Origin: Streptomyces naganishii JCM 4654
GTDB lineage: Bacteria > Actinomycetota > Actinomycetes > Streptomycetales > Streptomycetaceae
Assembly: GCF_014650575.1 (NCBI RefSeq)
Contig: NZ_BMVF01000005.1
Coordinates: forward strand, 248,001 to 312,000
Length of the DNA: 64,000 bases
Reading direction: 5' to 3'
Every line of letters begins with the position of its first letter. Within the stretch, counting starts at the first letter, position 1. Positions 7,278 to 16,258 of the stretch are shown here, piece after piece. The position numbers and the translations under genes were made by a program. The notes under the pieces were generated by a model. The model ran no database searches. It saw nothing but the letters and a program-made list of their open reading frames with translations, and was not told where the DNA came from.

Positions 7278-10200
7278 ATGGGCTGGCAGGTGACGTTCGC
7301 GCCGGACTGCGGGATCGCGAAGGCCGACGAGGACGACATCAAGGACGCGCTGCTGGACGTGGCGGTCGGCAGTACCACCGACGAGGCCGCCTGCGGACGT
7401 GAGGGCGCCTGGCCCGAACACGTCCGCAAGGTCACCGTGCTGCGCAGGCTCGCGGGCGGCCGCAGCGGCTCGGAGGTCCTGGAAATCGAGGTGGCCCGGG
7501 GCGGCTCGGCCTCCTTGCAGGTCGCCAAGCTCATGCGGCACCAGGACGCCGTGGAGGAGTGGGAGGCGTACCGGCAGCTGTCGGCCTCGCTCGACGCCAC
7601 CCTGTTCGTGCCGATCGTCGCGGTGGGCAACGGGGTGCGCAACCCTGGACTCGGCACCGACTTCAACCGCCACGCCGTCGTCTACGCCCATGTCCGCGAC
7701 CGCGACAACGACCCGAGCGGACCCGTGCGTTCGCTTCAGGACGTCTGGCTGGACGCGCTCGGCGACCAGCGGCGGTGCGACGAGGCCGCCGCCGTCGTCG
7801 CCGGACTCATGCAGACCCTCACCCGCAAGCTGTTCCGCGAGAGCACCTCGCGGGACGGCGACCTGACCGACGAGAACCGCCGGCTGGGCTGCGACCTGTC
7901 CCTCACCGTGGACGACATCGAGGAACCGCCCGAGGGGCTGGTCCTGCTCGTCGACGGCAACCCCGACGAGACCGACCTGTGCAGCGACGTGCTGACCTCG
8001 GCCCGTCTGCTGCGCTCCTCCACCTCGCCGCCGGGCAGCGCACGCTCCCTGGCCGCCGGCGGCCGCACCCGGCTCCGGCTCGACGAGGTCCAGGTCGACG
8101 GGGCCACGGTCACCGGCCGGTTCAAGTCCACCAAGGTGCGGGTCGCGCTCACCGGGCGGGCCGCGCCCGGCGGCCGGCCCGCCCGCGACATCAAGCCCGG
8201 CACGGCGGTGGACGTCTACGGGCGGGTCGCCTCCGTACGCGCGGGGGAGTGGTCGGACCTGCTCACCGCCGCCTTCGCCGACGACGGCGGGTTACGCGAG
8301 GGGCCCGACAGCCTCGAGTACCAGGGAGTGCGCACCGACCATCCCTTGCGCCGCCTCTACGACACCCTGGAGAGCGCGTCGGCCCCCCGCACCCGCTCCG
8401 CCGTGCACGGCGACCTCAATCCGCGCAACGTGCTGTTCTGCGGCCCCAACCCGTACCTGATCGACTTCGCCTCGTTCCGCAAGGACGCCTACTCCCTGAC
8501 AGATCCGGCCTGGATGGAGGTGTGCGTCCTGCGCGACTGCGTGGCCGGCCGCCTGACCTGGCCGCAACTGGTGCGTCTGCAAAGCTACTTGGGCCTGCTC
8601 ACCGTCGTACTCCCGTTCTGGGGCACGCGTGCCGCCGACCGCGCCGCGCAAGACCTCGCGGACCGCCACCGCGACACCGCACCCGAACTCGGCCGGTGCC
8701 TGGCCCTGTTGTGGGCGCTGCGGCGCGGGGTGTGGCAGTGGGTGCCAGAGAGCGACCGGGCGGCCTTTCCCGAGCACTACTTCCAGCACCTGCTGCTCGC
8801 CGCCTGCCGCACCTTCAAGTGGCGGGCGGACGAGGACGACCATCCGCGCGTGATCGCCGCCGCGGCGGCGGCCGCGGTCGCGTCCGAGTGCCTCGCGCCG
8901 CGCCGCGCCGACCTGTTCGCCCGCTGGGGCGAGCAGGAGATGCGGGCCGCCTGCGAAGTGCTGCTCACCCACGGCGACGGCAACGACTGGGAGAGCGGCG
9001 ACCTGGTCTCCGTGGCCGTGCTCGCCGCGGGCCGGACGGGCAACCAGGACCGGATCGCCGGGTGGCGGCGGTCGGTCGCCCGGTACCTGGCGGACGGGCC
9101 GCTGACCGGGATAGTCCAGGTGCTCAGGCGCTGCTGCCAGGACGCCGAGTGCGACGACCCCGGGTGCGCGGGAAAGCCCGGGGCCGACTTCGTCTACATC
9201 CCGCTGGAGGGCCACGCCCTCGCGCCGGGCGAGCCGTTCGTGCAGCAGGGGCAGGGCGCGCTGTCGGTCGCCTCCCGCGACTGCCTGGAACTGCTCGCCG
9301 AGCAGGAGGCCGTCGTCCTGCTCGGCGAGTCCGGCTCCGGAACCACCGTGGTGGCACGGCAGTTGCGCAGGATGCTGCTGTCCCCACGCTCCCCGGGCAC
9401 CGGGCGGCCCGCCGGCGAACACGACCACGACGGCGTGTCCCGTGGCGTGTCCGCGGGCGACGGTGAGGACGGGTGCGCAGGCGCCCGCGGACTGCTGCCC
9501 CTGTCGGTCAGCGCACCCCAGCTGAGCCACGTGCTGTCCGCGCGCTCGCCGGCCGCCGCGGTGCTGCTCGAGGTCTGCGGGCTGCGCAGTCTGCTCTCCG
9601 AGGAGCGGCTGGCCCGGCTCATGGACCTGGGCCTGGTCCACCTGACCGTGGACGCCCTGCACAAGGTCGACCCGCGGCTGCGCGGTCAGGTGCTGGACTG
9701 GCTCAAGGAACTGCGCACCGAGGCGCCGCACGTACGGGTCGTGGTCTGCCAGCGCGCCCACAACTACGACCCCGGCCAGCTGGGCTGGCCCGCCGTCGCC
9801 CTGCACAAGGTGCGCGAGCAGCCCGCCCGGCGCTTCCTGGCCGAGGTGCTGCGCCTGCTCGCGCCCCAGGACTGGCAGCCCAAGCTGGAACAGCTCAAGG
9901 AGCGGCTGTTCGACGACCCCGGAACCGCCGCGCTGCGCGACCTGGCCGGCAAGCCGCAGTTCCTGTGGATGCTCGTACGGCACTACGCCCGCACCGGCGA
10001 CATACCCGCCAACCCCGGTGTGCTGGCCCGCAAGTACCTCCTCAGGCAGTTGGAGTCGAGCAACCACTCCAGCGAGGTCGAACGCAAGCTGCGGCTGCTG
10101 CGGGAACTCGTCACCCGGCTCGGCGACTCCGGCGCGCTCAGCCGCGACGAGGCCCTGCGCGTCATCGCCGACCACGACACCGGCGACGCCGAACTCACTC

Positions 10201-12395
10201 TGGCCGCACTGCTGTCGACCAGCGTCATCAACGAGGAGTCGTCCCGCGTCACCTTCTGCAACCCCCTCGTGCAGGCCTACTGCGCCGCCTCGGTGCTCCA
10301 GCAGTACGAGCCGGACGAGGTCGACGAGGTCACCGTCCGCATCCTGCGGCACGCCTGGCGCGACGCCGCCCAGATGCTCGTCGCCGACCCCGGCACCGAC
10401 CCCGCGGTCGTGGCCGCCGTCGTCGAACAGGGCGCCTCGGCCAACCCGTTGTACGGGGCGATGCTGCTCCAGGCGGCGCCCGAGAACGCGGTGGAGACCA
10501 CCCGCGAGGACTTCCTCGGCCGCCAGCGGGCCGTACTGCACTCCCCGCACAGCGGGCTGCCGGCCTGGCGCCGCTCCGCCTACGCCCTGGCACGCTACGG
10601 CTCCCAGCCCGCGCTGGAGGTCCTGGCGACCGCCGCCGTGCAACGCGACGGCGCGCCGGAGGCCGTCGCAGCGGCCCTGGACGGGCTGGTGATGATGCAC
10701 CAGTGGTTCGTGCCCGGCGCCACCGCCGATCTGCGCGAGGTGCTGGTCCGGCTCCTCGACCCGCCCACCGACCGGCGCACCGACCCCCGGGTGGTCGCGC
10801 GCGCCCTGCGCTGCGTCCAGGTCACGGGCCTCGGCGGCCTCGTCGCCCACGTCCTGGCCCGCGTGACCCCCAATGCGCCCTGGCCGGTGGTCTCCCAGGC
10901 CTGGGAGACCCTCAGGCAGCTGAGGGTCCAGCCGACCAGGGCCCTGCGCCGCACCTACGGCGACGCCTGCGCCGCCCGGCTGGCCGAGATCGACGAGACG
11001 CTGCGCTCGACGGCCCGCACCGACGACGCGGTCGACCTCAACGACGAGCGGATGGCACTGCTGGAACTGCTGGCCGTAGAGGGCCGCATCGAGACACTGC
11101 TGGGCTACCGCTTCCGCATGGGCCTGGCCGAGCATCCGCGCTGGCGCCGGCTGCTGTGCACGGCCGCCCGCGCACAGCAGTCGCAGTCCCCGGCCAACGT
11201 CCTGGCCGACGCCGTGCTCGACGAGCACGAACCGGGCGTACGGCCGCCGGGCCAGGAGCGTTGGCGGCGGCTGCTCACCCGGGAGAACGAGCAGCTCGCG
11301 GTCATCGCCGGGCACCACATCCTCGCCGAGGGGCTGCGCCTGGACGTGGGCGACCTCGAGGCCATCCTCGTCCGGCAGACGCCCGCCAAGCTGTCCCTGG
11401 TCGCCGCCGCCGTCTCCTGTCTGCCGCCCGACCAGGACCCGGCCGCCCTCGAACCGCTCCTGGAGCGGTTCCTGGAGCGGCCGGGCGCCGAGTACGTGGA
11501 CGCGGTCGCCAGCTTCGTCACCGCCGTCGTCGCCCTGGACCAGGGCACCGGACTGCGGCTGGCCATGCGCGTGCAGGACGCCCTCGCCAAGGCGGGACTC
11601 GTCCGCGAGGCGCTCAACTGGCCCTGGGCGATGACCTGGCGGCGCGTCCTGCCGCCACGCGCCGAGATGCGCTTCTTCATGCGGGAGCAGGAGTTCGACA
11701 GCCACACCCGGATCTGCCTGCTGGGCAGCGCCGACGTCCTGCTCGACGCCCCCTGGGTGCAGCCGGCCGCGCTCACCCCGCAGGAGCAGCGCGAGCTGAT
11801 GCGGCTGCGCCCCACGAGCCCGCACGGAGTGGTCGCCCACCAGTTCGTGCTGATGGCCGCCAGCGCCGGACTCCACCAGGCGCTGCCGTTCGCCCGTGAG
11901 GTAGCCGAGAGTGAGCACAACATCCGCACGGTGATCACCCACTCGCACGGGCAGTACGGGCAGATCGAGGTCACCCTGGCCGCGCACGCGGTCACCGCGA
12001 TCGGCTACCTGGGGCGGCTCGCCCTGATGGAGGACTCCCTGGCGCTGGACGCGGAGGAGGCGGAGAGCACCCTGCGCGGCATGGCCCGCGACACCCTCTC
12101 CATGCACCCCAGCATGGAGAGGGCCCGCCTGATCGGGCTCGGCTACTGGGGCCACTGGGACGAACTGCTCACCGCGACGGAGGGCGGGGACCCCATCCTG
12201 CTGGCGGCCGCGCGCAACCTGGTCGGCCAGTGGCTGCCCGGCCCCCGGCAGCGCAGGAGCGACGGCTACTTCGCCGTGATCGCCCGCTCCATCACCCGAA
12301 GACTCCAGGGCGGCTCCTACGGCGCCGCCGCGCAGGCCACGCTCACCGACATCCGCGACGGCATCGAAGACAGGCTGGGACGCTATGTGCTCTGA
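7278..12395 (+). CDS. Giant kinase-like + degenerate NACHT/STAND + helical-repeat conflict-system protein
   Basis: A 1705-residue protein. Residues about 35-440 look like an APH/protein-kinase-like fold: a glycine-rich loop (LAGGRSGSEVL), candidate Lys84 in VAKL, the catalytic-loop pattern H377-G-D-L-N-P-R-N384 and metal-site D396-F-A. Between these lies an inserted beta-rich segment (about 270-350). After a helical linker comes a NACHT/STAND-like NTPase (about 665-900). Its Walker A is G683-ESGSG-T-T690, lacking the lysine, and its Walker B position is D792-ALHKV, lacking the second acidic residue. The rest (about 900-1705) is alpha-helical and HEAT-like. The ATG at 7278 follows a GGGGG run. 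An in-frame TTA leucine codon is at 8292-8294. The N-terminal part may be a ternary-complex-associated domain of vWA-MoxR-VMAP systems; this is from memory and unchecked. Soluble, with no signal peptide. Confidence 0.75.
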   Translation: MGWQVTFAPDCGIAKADEDDIKDALLDVAVGSTTDEAACGREGAWPEHVRKVTVLRRLAGGRSGSEVLEIEVARGGSASLQVAKLMRHQDAVEEWEAYRQLSASLDATLFVPIVAVGNGVRNPGLGTDFNRHAVVYAHVRDRDNDPSGPVRSLQDVWLDALGDQRRCDEAAAVVAGLMQTLTRKLFRESTSRDGDLTDENRRLGCDLSLTVDDIEEPPEGLVLLVDGNPDETDLCSDVLTSARLLRSSTSPPGSARSLAAGGRTRLRLDEVQVDGATVTGRFKSTKVRVALTGRAAPGGRPARDIKPGTAVDVYGRVASVRAGEWSDLLTAAFADDGGLREGPDSLEYQGVRTDHPLRRLYDTLESASAPRTRSAVHGDLNPRNVLFCGPNPYLIDFASFRKDAYSLTDPAWMEVCVLRDCVAGRLTWPQLVRLQSYLGLLTVVLPFWGTRAADRAAQDLADRHRDTAPELGRCLALLWALRRGVWQWVPESDRAAFPEHYFQHLLLAACRTFKWRADEDDHPRVIAAAAAAAVASECLAPRRADLFARWGEQEMRAACEVLLTHGDGNDWESGDLVSVAVLAAGRTGNQDRIAGWRRSVARYLADGPLTGIVQVLRRCCQDAECDDPGCAGKPGADFVYIPLEGHALAPGEPFVQQGQGALSVASRDCLELLAEQEAVVLLGESGSGTTVVARQLRRMLLSPRSPGTGRPAGEHDHDGVSRGVSAGDGEDGCAGARGLLPLSVSAPQLSHVLSARSPAAAVLLEVCGLRSLLSEERLARLMDLGLVHLTVDALHKVDPRLRGQVLDWLKELRTEAPHVRVVVCQRAHNYDPGQLGWPAVALHKVREQPARRFLAEVLRLLAPQDWQPKLEQLKERLFDDPGTAALRDLAGKPQFLWMLVRHYARTGDIPANPGVLARKYLLRQLESSNHSSEVERKLRLLRELVTRLGDSGALSRDEALRVIADHDTGDAELTLAALLSTSVINEESSRVTFCNPLVQAYCAASVLQQYEPDEVDEVTVRILRHAWRDAAQMLVADPGTDPAVVAAVVEQGASANPLYGAMLLQAAPENAVETTREDFLGRQRAVLHSPHSGLPAWRRSAYALARYGSQPALEVLATAAVQRDGAPEAVAAALDGLVMMHQWFVPGATADLREVLVRLLDPPTDRRTDPRVVARALRCVQVTGLGGLVAHVLARVTPNAPWPVVSQAWETLRQLRVQPTRALRRTYGDACAARLAEIDETLRSTARTDDAVDLNDERMALLELLAVEGRIETLLGYRFRMGLAEHPRWRRLLCTAARAQQSQSPANVLADAVLDEHEPGVRPPGQERWRRLLTRENEQLAVIAGHHILAEGLRLDVGDLEAILVRQTPAKLSLVAAAVSCLPPDQDPAALEPLLERFLERPGAEYVDAVASFVTAVVALDQGTGLRLAMRVQDALAKAGLVREALNWPWAMTWRRVLPPRAEMRFFMREQEFDSHTRICLLGSADVLLDAPWVQPAALTPQEQRELMRLRPTSPHGVVAHQFVLMAASAGLHQALPFAREVAESEHNIRTVITHSHGQYGQIEVTLAAHAVTAIGYLGRLALMEDSLALDAEEAESTLRGMARDTLSMHPSMERARLIGLGYWGHWDELLTATEGGDPILLAAARNLVGQWLPGPRQRRSDGYFAVIARSITRRLQGGSYGAAAQATLTDIRDGIEDRLGRYVL

Positions 12396-12405
12396 CCGCG
12401 CCGCC

Positions 12406-12831
12406 TCAAAGGCCCATCTCCCGCTTCGCCGCCGCCACCACCCTGCGCCGGGCGAGCGCGGCCTCCTCGAGCGCCTGTTCCCGCCCGGCGCCCGGCGGCG
12501 CCTCCTGCACGGCGCGCTGACGCCGCAGCAGCTCCTGGCCCGCCTCCAGCACCTGCGCCGAGGCGAGCAGACGCAGGCGCGTGAGCCGGCTGCGCATCTC
12601 GGCGTAGTGCTCCTCGGCCCGCGCGCCGGGACCCGGCTGGTCCCCGGACAGCGCCTTCATGGCGTCGGAGTGCGCCCAACTCGCCTCCAGGAAGCCGACG
12701 AACGCGTCGGTGAGTGCGTCCCGTGCCCACGTCCGCTGCTCACGGCGCCCGCCCACCACTGTGGTCACCACCAAGGTGGCCATGCTCGTCACAGCAGCCG
12801 CCCAGGCCGCCCACTGACTCGGATCCCCCAC
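12406..12831 (-). CDS. Small membrane-anchored coiled-coil protein, unknown function
   Basis: A 141-residue protein on the strand opposite its neighbours. An N-terminal hydrophobic helix (WAAWAAAVTSMATLVVTTVVGG) is followed by a long charged helical region rich in A, E and R (EMRSRLTRLRLLASAQ and EEAALARRRVVAAAKRE), suggesting one transmembrane anchor and a cytoplasmic coiled coil. The GTG at 12831 is the most likely start; its ribosome site is weak. It ends 10 bases from the stop of the giant gene and lies inside the conflict-like island, so it may be a membrane partner. No family recognised. Confidence 0.6.
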   Translation of the reverse strand: MGDPSQWAAWAAAVTSMATLVVTTVVGGRREQRTWARDALTDAFVGFLEASWAHSDAMKALSGDQPGPGARAEEHYAEMRSRLTRLRLLASAQVLEAGQELLRRQRAVQEAPPGAGREQALEEAALARRRVVAAAKREMGL

Positions 12832-13080
12832 GGACCCATTGTGACCGCCAGGGGTGAACCGAAGGAGGGCGGTTGGACGTATTGGTCCTGCACAAGCCGA
12901 AGTCGTGCGGGAAATGTCCTTGGCCGCGGACGGCCGGCGGGTGGACAGTCATGTCGGGAACGCGGCATGCCGGAACGCTCGTGCCGCCGGGCCGGCGGGT
13001 TCGCAGGGGGGCGCGCTCATGGGGGCAAATAGTCCGAACGGTCCGCTGGCCGCACACGTCACCGCACCCTGCTGCGACAG

Positions 13081-14613
13081 ATGGCCGACGTCCTCAACCG
13101 CTCGCCGCGGTTCGCCACCCCCTCCAGCCGCCGGGACCTGGTGAGCTACCTGGTCCGGGCCCTCGAACAGCCCTTCACGGCGCGGGAGAAGGCGCCCGCG
13201 CGCTCCTTCGACCACTTCACCCACATCGTCACCGAGTGCACCGCGCACAGCGAGGGCACCGACGCCCTCGCCGAGGCCGTGGCCTCGCTCGACGGAGACC
13301 GGCGCACCGCGCTCGAAATGCGCCAGCTGTCCGACAAGTGGACGGCGCAGGAGCAACTTGCCCCGGAGGACCTGGTGTTACTCGACTGCCTGCTCGGCCA
13401 GGTCGGCGAGGAGCACGACGTGCAGGCCATCGCACTCGCCAGCCTCCAGCCGGTCCCGGCGCCCCTGCCCGACCACTGCACCGACGCCCGCAGCGCCCTG
13501 CTCTACCTGCTGCGCCGCAACGCGCTGCCGGACGGTCTTCCGCCGTTCCTGGCGTTCCTGGAGTTCCTCGCCGCCTCCGCCGGGGAGCCGCTGGCCTCGC
13601 CGCTGCGGGAGTGGACCGAGCGGCGGGCCCGCAGCCGCGAGCTGTGGCCGGCTCTCGAGTCGTGCCGGGCGCGCGCCGACGGCACCCTGGTCACCGCCGC
13701 CCGCGAACGGCGCATGATGCTCGTACTGCTGCCGGACGGCCTCGACGACGACTACTACGCCCTGCGCGTGTGGCACCAGGACGACGCCCCGCACCCCGCG
13801 CCCGCGCTGCGCGACAACGACGCCCGGGTCCGCGAGGCCGACCTGGAGCGGGCCATCCGCGGCAAGGTGCGCGAGACGTCCCAGGGGCACGACAAGAACG
13901 CGGCCCTCACCGTCGAGTTCTGGCTGCCCCTGTCCCTGATCAACCTGCCGGTCGCCGAGTGGTGCGCGCCGCGCGAGCCCGGCGCCCCGGACGACGTACG
14001 GGTGGTGGTGCGCAGCCTGGACCGTATGCGGGCCTCCGGCTCCCAGCACTCCTGGCGCGAGCGCTGGTCGCGGATGGTGGACACCGCGGAGAAGGTCGGC
14101 GGCGGGGACGTCACGTGCCCGGTACGCCTCGGCCGGGACCGGGACCGGCTCGGGGGACCCTCGGGATCTCCCGAGCCGGTCCCGCTCCCGGAGTGGTCCG
14201 AGGTGCGCCCCGACCTGCCCCTGGTGCTGTCCGCGCCGCCCGACTGCGCGGAGGGCCGGGGCCAGTTGATGCGGGCCATCACCACCGGTGTCCCCGTCGT
14301 GCTGTGGCACCGCCACGACTGCACCTCCCGCGAGTTTCGCGACACCGTGGACGTGCTGCTGAGCCGCGGCCCCGTCTCGACCCTGCCCGAGCGCATCCGC
14401 GCGATGCGGCTGGCCTGCGAGGACGGCGGACTGCCCACGGAGGTGGTGCGCGGGCTCACCCTGATGTGGGACGACCCCAACCGCTCGCTGCCCGTGCTCA
14501 GCCCGCTCGTCGCGCCGGACGAGGTGCCCTCCCCGCCGCTGTTCCACCCCCACGGGGCCACGGGGGACACGGTGTCCGGCCCGTCCGCCCGCCTGCCCCA
14601 CCGGACGAGGTAG
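13081..14613 (+). CDS. EAD-VMAP-like (vWA-MoxR associated) protein
   Basis: A 510-residue protein. Residues 1-85 resemble an effector-associated domain (VLNRSPRFATPSSRRDLVSYL and EMRQLSDKW), a short helical module proposed to recruit effectors by homotypic contact. A second helical segment (about 92-170) follows. The remainder resembles the C-terminal domain of VMAP proteins: a beta-rich part, then GVPVVLWHRH, TLPERIRAMRL and the terminal LMWDDPNRSLPVL strand. I see no trypsin-like or caspase-like catalytic triad. ATG 13081 is the first start in this frame after a TAG at about 13027 and has no ribosome site. ATG 13019, in another frame, has a strong one and encodes a plausible continuation, so a frameshift is possible. 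An in-frame TTA codon is at 13378-13380. The vWA-like gene starts 7 bases downstream. Confidence 0.68.
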   Translation: MADVLNRSPRFATPSSRRDLVSYLVRALEQPFTAREKAPARSFDHFTHIVTECTAHSEGTDALAEAVASLDGDRRTALEMRQLSDKWTAQEQLAPEDLVLLDCLLGQVGEEHDVQAIALASLQPVPAPLPDHCTDARSALLYLLRRNALPDGLPPFLAFLEFLAASAGEPLASPLREWTERRARSRELWPALESCRARADGTLVTAARERRMMLVLLPDGLDDDYYALRVWHQDDAPHPAPALRDNDARVREADLERAIRGKVRETSQGHDKNAALTVEFWLPLSLINLPVAEWCAPREPGAPDDVRVVVRSLDRMRASGSQHSWRERWSRMVDTAEKVGGGDVTCPVRLGRDRDRLGGPSGSPEPVPLPEWSEVRPDLPLVLSAPPDCAEGRGQLMRAITTGVPVVLWHRHDCTSREFRDTVDVLLSRGPVSTLPERIRAMRLACEDGGLPTEVVRGLTLMWDDPNRSLPVLSPLVAPDEVPSPPLFHPHGATGDTVSGPSARLPHRTR

Positions 14614-14620
14614 CGGCCCC

Positions 14621-16090
14621 GTGACCACACCCGACGCCGACGCCAGGGCGTGGCTGATCACCGCCGCCCCCGCTCCGACCGTGCCGCCCGCCTGGCGGCC
14701 TGCCGGCCAGGGAGCGGGCCGGCACGAGCCCGTCTTCGCCGAGGCCCCGCCCGGCTGGCCCGGCCCGCTGCCCACCCCGGCGGCGGAGACCTCGGCCGCC
14801 GCCCTGCACACGCTGATCCGCCTGTGGCCCGACGCCGCCGGGGCCGTCGAGCAGGCCGCCGACGCCTACACCGTCCCGGACCGCCCGCCCGGCCCGCAGG
14901 GGCGGCTCGCCACCGCCGCCGCCCAGTGGGAACTGGTCCTGGTCGTCGACACCGGGGTGTCCATGGCCGCGTGGTACCCGACCGTGAACGCCTTCGCCGC
15001 GTGCGTGCGCGACCTGCCGCTGTTCAGCGAGGTGCACGTCGTCAAGCTGCGTACGCACCGGTCCGCCACGCCCGACGGACTCTTCGACCGGGACCGGCTC
15101 GGCGCCATCGGGCTGGGCGAGAGCACCGAGGGCACCCGCAAGATGGTGCTGATCCTCACCGACGGAGTCGGCGCCGCATGGAAGCGGCGGCTGCTCTGGC
15201 CCGACCTGCGCCGCTGGGCCGGCTGCCACACCGTGGCGATCCTGAACGTGCTGCCGCACTACAACTGGCACCTGTCCGGCATCCACACCCGTTCCCTGCG
15301 GCTGCGAACCTCGCACCCCGGCTGCGCCAACCGCGCGCTGCTCGCCGAGCCGTCCGACTCGCCGTCCCTGCCCGGGGAGGCCGGCCCCGAGCAGTGCGCC
15401 AGCCTGTTCATTCCGGTGCTGGAGATACGCAAACGGTGGCTGGACCAGTGGGCGCGGCTGCTGATGTCCCGGCGGCTGCCGGTGCGCCAGCACGTGCTGG
15501 AGATCCCCGAGGAGGGCGACGTGGGGACGCGGGTCGCGGCGCCGGCCGGCGCGGGGGAGCTGGACACCGACCCCGACCGGCGCATCGCCACCTTCCGCAC
15601 GGCCGCCTCGGAGAACTCCTTCGCGCTCGCGGTGCTGCTGGCCGCCGCGCCGCTGAACCGGCACGTGATGCAGCTGATCGCCGTGGAGCTGATGCCGGAG
15701 GCCGACGCCGGCGACCTCGCCGCCATCCTGACCAGCGGCCTGATCACGACGGTCGACGACGTGCCGGACCACCACGACCCGTTCGACGCGGTCACCTTCG
15801 ACTTCCTGCCGGGCGTCCGGCAGCGGCTGCTGTCCCTGGGCGAGACCCTGAAGACCCGGAAGGTCGCCAAGCTGCTCGACACCCACCTCGGCCCGCTCGT
15901 CCCGGCGATGCGGGGCATCGACCGCCGGATGCGCTCTCCGGACCCGGCCTCTACGCCGCCGCCCACCAGGGCCACCCACCACTACTCCCGCGTCGAGCTG
16001 GCCCTTCTCACGGCCCTCTCCGGTGACTCGCACCCCCACAGGGAGACAGCCCAGGCCCTCCAGTGCCGCCTCGCGGAACTCCTTCCGTAG
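14621..16090 (+). CDS. vWA-like protein of SAV_2336 N-terminal type
   Basis: A 489-residue protein with a von Willebrand A-like domain. The strand-loop LVLVVDTGVSM gives D110-x-G-x-S114 in place of the usual DxSxS MIDAS; MVLILTDGVGAAW contains T180-D181-G; and HTVAILNVLPHYNWH is characteristic of SAV_2336-type proteins. The C-terminal third is helical (FDFLPGVRQRLLSLGE). Such proteins normally pair with a MoxR AAA+ ATPase and a VMAP protein, but the ATPase is absent here. GTG 14621 follows GGACGAGG at 10-base spacing and the gene is 7 bases behind the VMAP-like gene, so the two are probably one operon. No TTA codon seen. Confidence 0.78.
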   Translation: MTTPDADARAWLITAAPAPTVPPAWRPAGQGAGRHEPVFAEAPPGWPGPLPTPAAETSAAALHTLIRLWPDAAGAVEQAADAYTVPDRPPGPQGRLATAAAQWELVLVVDTGVSMAAWYPTVNAFAACVRDLPLFSEVHVVKLRTHRSATPDGLFDRDRLGAIGLGESTEGTRKMVLILTDGVGAAWKRRLLWPDLRRWAGCHTVAILNVLPHYNWHLSGIHTRSLRLRTSHPGCANRALLAEPSDSPSLPGEAGPEQCASLFIPVLEIRKRWLDQWARLLMSRRLPVRQHVLEIPEEGDVGTRVAAPAGAGELDTDPDRRIATFRTAASENSFALAVLLAAAPLNRHVMQLIAVELMPEADAGDLAAILTSGLITTVDDVPDHHDPFDAVTFDFLPGVRQRLLSLGETLKTRKVAKLLDTHLGPLVPAMRGIDRRMRSPDPASTPPPTRATHHYSRVELALLTALSGDSHPHRETAQALQCRLAELLP

Positions 16091-16258
16091 CCGCGGGGCA
16101 CCCCGCTCACCCGAACAGCTCAGCGTCCCGCACCCGCCCCCGTGACCCGTGCGGTGGCGATGCCGCCGTGCCGGGCGGGGCGGGCGGGGCCGCCGTGAGG
16201 GCGGCGCAAGATCCACCCGGTCGACGGCGGGGGCGTACGACGGGCGGGTGAAAAGGCA

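Noticed and set aside
8292-12155. Long open frame of 1287 codons on the minus strand
   Set aside because: It is the antisense shadow of the giant gene: repetitive His/Gly/Gln/Arg translation, no ribosome site and no recognisable motif. High GC third-position bias creates such frames.
12873-14624. Plus-strand frame from TTG 12873 with AAGGAGGG upstream
   Set aside because: The ribosome-like site is attractive but the translation turns into Arg/Pro/Ala-rich shadow of the VMAP-like gene; only a very short peptide could be meant.
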